A stretch of 64,000 nucleotides of DNA from positions 1-64,000 of the forward strand of contig CAZVYJ010000006.1 in the NCBI GenBank assembly GCA_964631565.1. Direction: 5' to 3'. The notes beneath the pieces were generated by a model. It was not told the origin of the DNA. It saw only the letters and a program-made list of their open reading frames with translations, and made no database searches. The position numbers were made by a program, and so were the translations under genes. This document shows, piece after piece, positions 38,389 through 46,008 of this stretch (position 1 is the stretch's first letter; every line of letters starts with the position of its first letter). This stretch comes from CAZVYJ01 sp964631565 (GTDB lineage Bacteria; Planctomycetota; Phycisphaerae; SM23-33).

Positions 38389-38450
38389 AAAAAAGCGAGC
38401 CCTCCCTAAGGGAGAGCCCGCCATATGCTCAGAGGAACCTAATTCTGAGC
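38389..38450 (-). terminator. Cassette 3' tandem-hairpin element, copy 4
   Basis: Minus strand: GCTCAG/CTGAGC (38427-38450) around AATTAGGTTCCT is the best-formed copy of the first stem. GCGGGCTCTCCC pairs with GGGAGGGCTCGC (38395-38421), followed by TTTTTT. It terminates PEP-CTERM gene 4. Confidence 0.83.
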
Positions 38451-38468
38451 GTGAGTCCAGAGTTTTTA

Positions 38469-39242
38469 TTATCTCTTGCGGCGAATTATCAGGCCGAGTC
38501 CGCCTATACCCAGAAGGGCCATGGTCGCCGGTTCCGGAATACCCATGTAGATATTATTCACATCGTCCGACGACAGGACGCTGTCGAATACCATGATTTC
38601 GTCAAGCAGGCCGGAATACGGCTGACCGGCGGTGTTGCTACCGGCACCAAACACCAGAGGGGCGCCTTGATCCGTAACCGTCATCGTCGCCGTCGCTTCG
38701 GCTACGCCGTCGACATAGAGAGTGGTGCCGTTGGCCACGCCGCTCTGGAATGTGAGACACAGCATGTGCCAGGTGTCGTCGGCTACATTAACGCCAGAGC
38801 TTTGCCATCCGTTTCCGCCCCAGTCATATATTCCGAAGACGTTGTCCTGGAGAAAAATTCCGTAAGCAAGCATCTTGACTGCGACGCCGCGGTAGCTCGC
38901 GCCCGCATTGCTCGTCTTGACCCATGTAACCAGACTGCCGCTGCTTAACTGGAGTTCAGAGTAATTGATCTGCGTCGGATGCGGCGCTCCGCTGATTACG
39001 CAGGCATACGCTCCGTCAAACAGGACCGACCCGTCGCCGCTGACGGGACAGCCTGCCTGATTCAGCGTATAGCCGTTGTAATAACTGAAATCCAGGCCGT
39101 TGCCGCTCTGGTCGGCTGCCAGGTTCCCGCTTGTCTCACCTAGAGACCAATATCCCAGCGGTAGCGGCGTAGCGTTGGCAATCGTAGCCGTGAGCACAAA
39201 CAGGCTGGCGACTGCCGTTAGACAAACAAACTTTCTCGACAT
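38469..39242 (-). CDS. PEP-CTERM surface protein 4 with LamG-like domain
   Basis: 257 residues from ATG 39242 (AGGAAAGGAG upstream). Signal peptide about 1-24. The ectodomain is a concanavalin/LamG-type beta-sandwich: LGYWSLGETSGNLAADQSGN at the start, then VTWVKTSNAGASYRG, DTWHMLCLTFQSG and TLYVDGVAEA near 140-175, the classic laminin-G-like strand series that often binds glycans. The tail is IPEPATMALLGIGGLGLIIRRKR. 114 bases separate it from regulator 4. In that gap CCTGAG/CTCAGG (about 39330-39352) can form a stem. Confidence 0.9.
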   Translation of the reverse strand: MSRKFVCLTAVASLFVLTATIANATPLPLGYWSLGETSGNLAADQSGNGLDFSYYNGYTLNQAGCPVSGDGSVLFDGAYACVISGAPHPTQINYSELQLSSGSLVTWVKTSNAGASYRGVAVKMLAYGIFLQDNVFGIYDWGGNGWQSSGVNVADDTWHMLCLTFQSGVANGTTLYVDGVAEATATMTVTDQGAPLVFGAGSNTAGQPYSGLLDEIMVFDSVLSSDDVNNIYMGIPEPATMALLGIGGLGLIIRRKR

Positions 39243-39356
39243 TTTATCTACTCCTTTCCTAAGAGTGTGCAAACCTCGACTATGGTGCGGATCCCTCCGG
39301 ATTATGCGTCATCCATGACGGATATGATCCTGAGAACAGTTTCACTCAGGCTTTAC

Positions 39357-40409
39357 TTATTGGATTTCCTCCTCAAAAACGGATGGAATCGGGGTTTTAT
39401 CGGGCGGCGTTTCACCACGCCTCTGCATCTCCATCACCCGCAAGGATTCCTTCAGTACTATCCTGAAATCGGCTCCGAGCAGCTTGATCGGCAAGGTTGT
39501 GTGAACCGGCGCCGGGAAGTTGCTCTTGGCGACAACTTCCAGATCTTCCGGCACGCTGGCGCCGACTCCGATAATGCCTTCCACACAATGCTCTATGAGG
39601 TTGTCGTCATGGATTATGATTGCATCCGGCCGCCTATCTCCTTCCAGGTGCATCAGAAGGTTGACTACGCGGCTGGCGCCTCTGAAAACCGAGCTGCTCG
39701 GTATGGGCTGCGTCCAATATGGCCTGACATCCACGCCCCGCTGCCTTAACCCTGCTTCAAACGCGTCCAGTTTGACCAGCGGGTAATCCAGAAGAATGTG
39801 CGCTATCCGCCGGCGGCCTCGAGCATGCAGATACTCCAGCGCCCTGTCGAGGAACAGCTCCGGATCCGGCGCGACCCCCGGGACACCGTATTCCGTATCA
39901 AGATGAAGGAACACTCGTGGAATGTTCGTACGTTTCACGATTACGTCGGATTCTATCTGCTGGGTCGGACCGGCAAATATCAGCCCCGCAAGCGTGCGGC
40001 TTGATATGTCTCTGTAAAGCCTGGCGACCTCACCCCGGGAACGGGTTTCGGTGGACACATCATATTCACGGAACCACATATCTTCGCCGGCTTCCAGCTG
40101 CCTGGTTGCCTCTCTGAGAGCCATGTAGAAACGCGACCACTGCCCCTCGGCATAGAAAACCATCGCGTAATTCGACAGATGCGGGGGATTATCCACCACG
40201 AACGTACCGGCACGGGCACGGGCGCGTATGAATCCCTCATCCAGCAGTGCATTCAGCGCCCGCTGCACAGTAACTACGCTGGCGCCATACTCCTCGACCA
40301 TTTCCGCGCGCGTCGGAAGCCTGTTGCCGGGCGCATAAACGCCGCAGACGATATCCGACCGAAGCGAGGTAACAATATCCTGATATTTGGAGTTCGGAGC
40401 CGTTTTCAC
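39357..40409 (-). CDS. GntR/LacI hybrid regulator 4
   Basis: 350 residues from GTG 40409, with AAGG eleven bases upstream that itself is part of the candidate operator. The winged helix (about 5-70) includes RLPTRAEMVEEYGASVVTVQ and the linker is NPPHLSNYA, the only copy where the Cys and Gly of the motif are changed. The sensor has RIAHILLDYPLVKLDAFE near 195 and DAIIIHDDNLIEHCVEGI near 262. Residues 200-235 resemble regulator 1 closely (YWTQPIP-S-SVFRGASRVVN), suggesting these two are the youngest pair. Confidence 0.88.
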   Translation of the reverse strand: MKTAPNSKYQDIVTSLRSDIVCGVYAPGNRLPTRAEMVEEYGASVVTVQRALNALLDEGFIRARARAGTFVVDNPPHLSNYAMVFYAEGQWSRFYMALREATRQLEAGEDMWFREYDVSTETRSRGEVARLYRDISSRTLAGLIFAGPTQQIESDVIVKRTNIPRVFLHLDTEYGVPGVAPDPELFLDRALEYLHARGRRRIAHILLDYPLVKLDAFEAGLRQRGVDVRPYWTQPIPSSSVFRGASRVVNLLMHLEGDRRPDAIIIHDDNLIEHCVEGIIGVGASVPEDLEVVAKSNFPAPVHTTLPIKLLGADFRIVLKESLRVMEMQRRGETPPDKTPIPSVFEEEIQ

Positions 40410-40416
40410 CGACTAT

Positions 40417-40444
40417 TACCTTACTTAAACTAATATTAAAGGTA
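40417..40444. promoter_or_regulatory. Candidate operator of regulator 4
   Basis: TACCTT (40417-40422) and AAGGTA (40439-40444) form an inverted repeat with a 22-base period, ending seven bases before the regulator 4 start. AT-rich DNA with TATATTATATA follows upstream (to about 40475) and could hold the -10 region. Confidence 0.42.
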
Positions 40445-40555
40445 TATCACGTTTTAATATATAATATATCAAAAAATGACTTTGTCAATAGTAAATTTCC
40501 TTTCGAGGGTTTCTTCCTTAACATCTTGGAATGAATTGAGTAAGGAGGATAAATA

Positions 40556-40611
40556 GAAGCGGGTCGCCCCTTAGGGACGACCCGCAACATACTTGGAGGA
40601 ACCTTTTTTAA
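40556..40611 (-). terminator. Cassette 3' element, copy 5 (degenerate first stem)
   Basis: The terminator stem GCGGGTCGTCCC/GGGGCGACCCGC (40559-40585, minus strand) is intact, but the T run is only CTTCTATTT. The first hairpin has lost its GCTCAG arms. The AGGTTCCTCC core at about 40597-40606 is kept, which shows that the core rather than the stem is best conserved. Confidence 0.75.
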
Positions 40612-40621
40612 GGCAAAGGTA

Positions 40622-41704
40622 CTATTTCTTACGCCGGATAAGTAGTCCCATACTGCCTAAGCCAAGCAATACCATTGTCGCCGGTTCAGGAATTATTTGC
40701 ATGGCCTGGAAAGAGCCGCTCTGAGAGGCATAAGTATACAGATATCCGCCTGCCTCACAGACGTTGTAATAACCGTAGTCGCCGGTCCCGTGGTGCAGCG
40801 GGAAATCATCTTCCCACGTATCGGTAGCCGGATCATAGACCAGCGTGATCCCAACGTAGTCGCCGCCGCCGGCATCGTAGGACAGACTGCTGGACAGATA
40901 GACTTTGCCCGTGATCGGATCGACCGAAAGGTTGTCTGCACCACCAACCCACGGATGGTTGCTGGCGGACCAATAGAACGTCCGGCCGGCGCCGAGGTCA
41001 TAGGTGACATTCGTCCACGTCCCGTTGAAATCGGACGGCTGGGTGTTCAGATCGTATATCTGCAGCGTAACCACCTGGTTGCCGGTCTGGCCGACTATTC
41101 GGTAAATCTTGTCGGTTCCCCATTCCGTCGACGTACTGGCGAACCCGTCCACCGGTCCGCTGACTACGGTGTGGGTACCCCACGTGCCGGTTGTCAGGTT
41201 GTACCAGGACTCGTTGTACGGGGCATAGGGAGTCGGGAAAGGCGTCTCCGTCCATCTCTCCTGAATCATTCCGGTTACGGGATTGAACTGCATACCCTGG
41301 GTCCAGCCGTAGGTGGCTCCCGATGACAACGGAGGGGATGAATAATCCGTCCACGTATTGGTAGACAAGTCGAAAACAGACACATCATTGCCGGGCGAAC
41401 TGGAAACGATCCTGCCATTCCAGTAGAAGCTGCGTCCGCCATTGCGGTTGGCGATGTACGGATTCGGATTGCCTTCCGCAGTGCCGGCGATTTCCGTCCA
41501 TGTGTCGTTTGCCGGACCGTTGTACTTATAGATACTCGTGCCGGAAACCGCATAAAGAGTTGTTCCGTCAGTCACCATGTTCATGCTGCCGCCCATCCAG
41601 CTTGGCATGGTCAGGGTCTGCCACGAGTACGTAGCCGCCTCAGCCCCGGCTGCGGCAAAAAGTAATAGAGCGGAGGTGAGCAATAGAAATGTTGTTCGTC
41701 TCAT
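40622..41704 (-). CDS. PEP-CTERM surface protein 5 with Kelch-like repeats
   Basis: 360 residues from ATG 41704 (AAGGAGAAGGAT upstream). Signal peptide about 1-23 (FLLLTSALLLFAAAGAEA). The ectodomain has repeated beta-propeller blades of the Kelch type: GTSIYKYNGPANDTWTEIAG, NDVSVFDLSTNTWTDYSSPP, YNESWYNLTTGTWGTH and LVYDPATDTWEDD. The tail is IPEPATMVLLGLGSMGLLIRRKK. Propellers of this kind bind proteins or glycans, or can be enzymes. In the 109-base gap to regulator 5, AGGAAAACC/GGTTTTCCT (41757-41765 and about 41802-41810) forms a perfect 9-bp stem. Confidence 0.9.
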   Translation of the reverse strand: MRRTTFLLLTSALLLFAAAGAEAATYSWQTLTMPSWMGGSMNMVTDGTTLYAVSGTSIYKYNGPANDTWTEIAGTAEGNPNPYIANRNGGRSFYWNGRIVSSSPGNDVSVFDLSTNTWTDYSSPPLSSGATYGWTQGMQFNPVTGMIQERWTETPFPTPYAPYNESWYNLTTGTWGTHTVVSGPVDGFASTSTEWGTDKIYRIVGQTGNQVVTLQIYDLNTQPSDFNGTWTNVTYDLGAGRTFYWSASNHPWVGGADNLSVDPITGKVYLSSSLSYDAGGGDYVGITLVYDPATDTWEDDFPLHHGTGDYGYYNVCEAGGYLYTYASQSGSFQAMQIIPEPATMVLLGLGSMGLLIRRKK

Positions 41705-41813
41705 AATATCCTTCTCCTTTTCCAAAAACGAATCTGTTCTTCTCCAAACAACCCCAAAAGGAAAACCCGACTTCAGGTTCCAAAGCCTTCACTTTGTTCC
41801 GGTTTTCCTGTTA

Positions 41814-42911
41814 TCAGAATTTAAACCGTTGCGATCCTGTCACGACGGATGCGTCAGCATCTATTTCGTGGTCGAACATCGCTGGAATGTTCACATACTC
41901 CGGCGGTGTCAGGCCGTCGCGTATCATTTCGATAATCTTCAGGCATTCCCTGAGCAGTGCGCAGCAGTCGAAACCAAGCTGTCTTATCGGGAAGGCGCTC
42001 CTGGCCTGTAGCGGATAGTTGCAGTGTGCGACAACTTTCAAATCTTCCGGCACTTTAACGCCGGCCGCCATCAGGCCAGCCATGGCGCCGTCCAGCAGGT
42101 TGTCGTCATGAACAATCAGGCCGTCGGGACGCTTGTCCCCCTCCAGCTGCATCAGGAGCTCCACGGCATTGGATATGTTTTCATTAACCCTTATACCGGA
42201 AACTCCCTGCTCCCAGTAAGTTCGCCGCTCAATACCAGCCTTTGCCAGAGCATAGCCCAGACGCTCAAAGTCATAAGGTTCGCCGGCAAAACGTATGTGT
42301 GCTATGCGGCGGCACCCCTGGGCAGTCAGACATTCGATAGCCCGCGGAAGGAACGAGTCCCAGAAATCGAACGCGACTGTCGGCAGTCCCTTTGCGGGCT
42401 CGCCGTTTACGAAAACACGAGGCAGGCCTATCTGTTTCAATGCCGGCGTTGCCTCAATGTCATGCAGCGGTGTTACAATTATCAAACCGCCAAGTTTGCT
42501 GCTGACAACATCGCGGGAAAGCTGCACCACATCGCGACGCAAGGCCACGTCGCTCGAAGTAAGATATTCCCGAAGATGAACACATTCGCTTTCCTCCACG
42601 ATGCCGGCTGCGTCGCGAAGAGCCCTGAAATACATGGACCACTGGCCTATGTCAGGCATCAGGAAACCGTAGTTGCACAAATGCGGAGGCGAATCGGCTA
42701 CGAACGTCCCCTTCCTCGCCCGCAGCTCGAGAAAACCGTCGTCAACAAGAACGTCTATGGCTTTCTGGATCGTTCCCGCTCCGCAACTGAATTCAGCCCC
42801 GAGTTCAGACCACGTCGGCAACCTGTGCGAAGGAGAATAAACTCCGTCCAGTATTCGCTGCCGGATAGTATGCAAAACGTTGCAGTATTTCTTATCTGGG
42901 ACTGCGTGCAT
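41814..42911 (-). CDS. GntR/LacI hybrid regulator 5
   Basis: 365 residues, ATG 42911, without a clear ribosome site. The winged helix (about 8-75) includes RLPTWSELGAEFSCGAGTIQ and the linker is SPPHLCNYG. The sensor holds RIAHIRFAGEPYDFERLGY near 195 and DGLIVHDDNLLDGAMAGL near 265. It is the most divergent of the five and, being first in the direction of transcription, could be the founder of the array. A TTGACT box at about 42969-42974 (minus strand) with TACTCT 17 bases on may be its promoter and overlaps the candidate operator. Confidence 0.88.
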   Translation of the reverse strand: MHAVPDKKYCNVLHTIRQRILDGVYSPSHRLPTWSELGAEFSCGAGTIQKAIDVLVDDGFLELRARKGTFVADSPPHLCNYGFLMPDIGQWSMYFRALRDAAGIVEESECVHLREYLTSSDVALRRDVVQLSRDVVSSKLGGLIIVTPLHDIEATPALKQIGLPRVFVNGEPAKGLPTVAFDFWDSFLPRAIECLTAQGCRRIAHIRFAGEPYDFERLGYALAKAGIERRTYWEQGVSGIRVNENISNAVELLMQLEGDKRPDGLIVHDDNLLDGAMAGLMAAGVKVPEDLKVVAHCNYPLQARSAFPIRQLGFDCCALLRECLKIIEMIRDGLTPPEYVNIPAMFDHEIDADASVVTGSQRFKF

Positions 42912-42919
42912 AGGGTTCT

Positions 42920-42952
42920 GTACTCAGTTAAATATTTCAGAAACCAGAGTAC
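42920..42952. promoter_or_regulatory. Candidate operator of regulator 5
   Basis: GTACTC (42920-42925) and GAGTAC (42947-42952) form a perfect inverted repeat with a 27-base period, nine bases upstream of the start codon. One arm overlaps a plausible -10 box, so binding by the regulator would repress its own promoter. Confidence 0.48.
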
Positions 42953-43340
42953 TGTGAGTTACCACTTGAGTCAATGTAAAATTCGCCCTATTTTCACGTC
43001 TGAAGGCGGCTCATTGCATATAAAGTAAAGCCGCAAGCAGGGTATCAGCATCAAAAAATACCTCCGACACAAAGAAAATTGCCAACATATGGCCTGCCTT
43101 TCTTTGCATTAGTCTAATTTATGGATTTGCGGTCCCGGTAATCCGTTTTAAGGGGGTAATTAAACTGCAATTGTTTTCCGGCCGATTTTAGGCCTTCGCA
43201 GGTGTCGATAATTGCTAAACTTATGCCTTCTGGCCGCCGAAATTATTCGGGTCGCACTTGACAAAGGCTTGTTGCCAGCCAAATAGTATCAGGCCTGCTC
43301 GTCTCCACCGGTACCGCAATTAAGGAAACAGAGCAGGCAT
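42953..43340 (+). promoter_or_regulatory. Cassette array to topA spacer with topA promoter
   Basis: 388 bases without a credible gene. A plus-strand promoter for topA can be read as TTGACA (43258-43263), 18 bases, AATAGT (43282-43287). The stretch 43140-43255 is otherwise featureless apart from AT-rich runs, and the part near 42955-42990 belongs to the regulator 5 promoter. Confidence 0.5.
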
Positions 43341-45962
43341 GTGAAGGCGCAATTTATGGCCAAGGCCGCGAAAACCGCAAAATCAGCCGGCAAGGCAAAT
43401 GCCAAAACCAAGGCTGATGTCAACGCCAAAAAGCCTTCCGCCGCTCGCGGCGGCAGGGACGGGCGGCGTCTGGTCGTGGTCGAATCGCCTGCAAAGGCGA
43501 AAACCATTAATAAGTATCTCGGCAGCGGCTATGTGGTGAAGGCATCAATGGGTCATGTTCGCGATCTGCCGTCCAGGGAAATGGGCGTTGATCTGGAGAA
43601 CAATTTCAAACCGACCTATGAGCCGCTAACCTCCAGGCGAAAGGTGCTGGCCGAGTTGAAGAAACTTGCCAGGAGCGCTCCCGAAGTATTCCTGGCGACC
43701 GACCTTGACCGTGAGGGAGAGGCTATAGCATGGCATCTCGCCGAAAGCCTCGGCGTGCCGGAAGAAAACGTTCGCCGCGTAATATTCAACGAAATCACAG
43801 CCGGCGCCATAAAAGAAGCGTTCGCCAATCCGCGAAACATCGACATGAACAAGGTGAACGCCCAGCAGGCGAGGCGGATTCTCGACCGCATAGTCGGCTA
43901 CAAGATATCGCCGCTGCTGTGGAAGAAAGTCGCCCGCGGACTGTCAGCCGGGCGCGTCCAGTCGGTTGCGGTGCGGCTTATCGTGGAGCGGCAGCGTGAA
44001 ATAGACGCATTCATTCCGGAAGAATACTGGAAAATCGCCGGAGTTTTTACGGCTGACATGTCGGCAGCGAAGAAACTTTCCGCAGAATGGGCTGCGTTTC
44101 TCGCACAGAGAGACGACGAGGGCAACAGCCCGACGCTGGCGGCACAGCAGGAATTCCTCTCGGCGCATAACGCCTTCCAGGCGGAGCTTGTGAAACTCGG
44201 CGGCAAGCGTTTCAAGGAAACCGGAGCCGATGCGACAATCGATATCGCCAGGGCGATAGGCCTGAAGGTATCTGAAGTCAGGCGTCTTGACGATCCCAAC
44301 GGCAAAGGCCCGGCCGCCCACCGCGTGATTGTTGTCGGCACGCCGGCAGCCAATGCGCCTTCTTATAAGGTTACGGCAATTCAGCGTCGCGACAGCAAAT
44401 CGCATCCGCCCGCGCCGTTCACTACGGCTACGCTCCAGCAGGCGGCGGCGGTGCAGCTGCGTTTTTCGGCGTCGCGGACCATGCGGATAGCCCAGCAGCT
44501 CTACGAAGGTGTCGAAGTACCCGGCGAAGGCAGCGTCGGCCTGATTACCTACATGCGAACCGACAGCAGGCATCTTTCCGCCGACGCGCTGAGCGCGATA
44601 CGCAAGTTGATTGTCAGCCGTTTCGGCGATGCCTATCTGCCGGAAAAGCCGAACTTTTTCAGTTCCGGCAAGCGGGCGCAGGAAGCGCACGAGGCCATCC
44701 GCCCGTCAGACTTCGGCCGCACACCGGAAGACCTCCGCGGCTCGCTGAGCGATGAGCAGTACAAGTTGTACAGCCTGATATGGAAACGAACCGTCGCCTG
44801 CCAGATGCCGCCGGCGACGTGGCTGGTCACCGAGGCCGACATCACGGTTAACGGCAGCTGCGGCGAGGCTGTCTTCAAGGCCATCGGCAGAACGCTGGCG
44901 TTCGACGGATTCATGCAGGTCGCCGGCGTACCGAAGGGCGGCGAGCAGATTCTGCCCAAACTGGACGAAGGTCAGTCCGTCGCGCCGATTCAGATTGACC
45001 CGACGCAGCACTTCACCCAGCCGCCGCCGCGATACACCGAAGCGTCGCTTGTGAAGGCGCTGGAGGCCGAGGGCATCGGCCGGCCGAGCACATACGCAAG
45101 CATCATCAAGACGATCCAGGATCGCCAGTACGTCGAGCAGAGAAACCGGTCGTTCTATCCGACCGACCTGGGCAACGTCGTCACCGACAAGCTGGTCAAG
45201 CATTTCCCGAAGGTGTTCGACATCCGTTTCACCGCCTTCATGGAAGACGAACTGGACAAGATCGAAGAAGCAGCCGCCGAATGGACAAGCGTGCTGCACG
45301 AATTCTACGACCCGTTCGCCCAGAATCTCGAGCGGGCCGGCGACGAGATGGTCCACGCCAAGGCCGAGGAAGAACCCAGCGATTACACCTGCGAAAAGTG
45401 CGGCAAACCGATGGTGTACAAGTTCTCCCGCAACGGCAGATACCTGGCATGCAGCGGCTATCCGGACTGCAAGAACACGTTCCCGGTCGACAAGCACGGC
45501 CGGCCGCAAAAACCGCAGCAGACCGACATCGCGTGCCCGAAGTGCGGCTCGCCGATGATGATCCGCAAAGGCAAATTCGGACCATTCATGAGCTGCCCGA
45601 AATACCCGGAATGCGACGGCGTGCTTAACCTCGACCGCAAAGGCTGCGTCAAGCTGCCGTCTGCGCCGCCGCTGGAAGTGGACCTGCCTTGCCCGAAATG
45701 CAGCAGCAAGCTGTATCTCCGCCGCGGCAAGCGAGGCCCGTGGCTGAGCTGCTCGAAATATCCGAAGTGCCGAGGCCGGGTCGGCTGGAAAACACTCACC
45801 GAAGACCAGCAGAAGCAGCTTGAACTCGAGCTGATGAACCACGAGAAGGCCCACCCGGTAGCTGTCGTGAAAAAACTCGACGGCAGCGAAGTGCCCGAAG
45901 ATTACGCGCCGCAGGTCGGTGAAATCGGCGAATCGAACGACGATACCGGCGACGACATCTGA
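43341..45962 (+). CDS. topA: DNA topoisomerase I (type IA)
   Basis: 873 residues from GTG 43341; ATG 43356, five codons on, with AAGG nine bases before it is an equal candidate. Topoisomerase I relaxes negative supercoils. A Lys/Ala-rich tail of about 45 residues precedes the TOPRIM domain (RLVVVESPAKAKTINKYLG). Seen next are DLDREGEAIAWHLA near 120 and the catalytic Tyr in GLITYMRTDS near 415. The C-terminus has three zinc ribbons in tandem (about 685-825): CEKCGKPM...CSGYPDC, CPKCGSPM...CPKYPEC and CPKCSSKL...CSKYPKC. It ends in an acidic tail (DDTGDDI). A large insert sits near residues 235-300 within the first arch. Confidence 0.97.
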   Translation: MKAQFMAKAAKTAKSAGKANAKTKADVNAKKPSAARGGRDGRRLVVVESPAKAKTINKYLGSGYVVKASMGHVRDLPSREMGVDLENNFKPTYEPLTSRRKVLAELKKLARSAPEVFLATDLDREGEAIAWHLAESLGVPEENVRRVIFNEITAGAIKEAFANPRNIDMNKVNAQQARRILDRIVGYKISPLLWKKVARGLSAGRVQSVAVRLIVERQREIDAFIPEEYWKIAGVFTADMSAAKKLSAEWAAFLAQRDDEGNSPTLAAQQEFLSAHNAFQAELVKLGGKRFKETGADATIDIARAIGLKVSEVRRLDDPNGKGPAAHRVIVVGTPAANAPSYKVTAIQRRDSKSHPPAPFTTATLQQAAAVQLRFSASRTMRIAQQLYEGVEVPGEGSVGLITYMRTDSRHLSADALSAIRKLIVSRFGDAYLPEKPNFFSSGKRAQEAHEAIRPSDFGRTPEDLRGSLSDEQYKLYSLIWKRTVACQMPPATWLVTEADITVNGSCGEAVFKAIGRTLAFDGFMQVAGVPKGGEQILPKLDEGQSVAPIQIDPTQHFTQPPPRYTEASLVKALEAEGIGRPSTYASIIKTIQDRQYVEQRNRSFYPTDLGNVVTDKLVKHFPKVFDIRFTAFMEDELDKIEEAAAEWTSVLHEFYDPFAQNLERAGDEMVHAKAEEEPSDYTCEKCGKPMVYKFSRNGRYLACSGYPDCKNTFPVDKHGRPQKPQQTDIACPKCGSPMMIRKGKFGPFMSCPKYPECDGVLNLDRKGCVKLPSAPPLEVDLPCPKCSSKLYLRRGKRGPWLSCSKYPKCRGRVGWKTLTEDQQKQLELELMNHEKAHPVAVVKKLDGSEVPEDYAPQVGEIGESNDDTGDDI

Positions 45963-46008
45963 CAGTCGCAGAAACTTTTTTCAACAGCCGCCCAGCCAGA
46001 CGGATTTT

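Noticed and set aside
31967..41704. Search for an exosortase or sortase near the PEP-CTERM genes
   Set aside because: No multi-helix protein with exosortase Cys/Arg/His motifs is present; the CPBP protease at 10.6 kb is a different family.
31881..42952. The cassette array as a CRISPR-like or VNTR repeat
   Set aside because: Repeats are whole genes and 3' elements about 2.2 kb apart, not short regular repeats with spacers.
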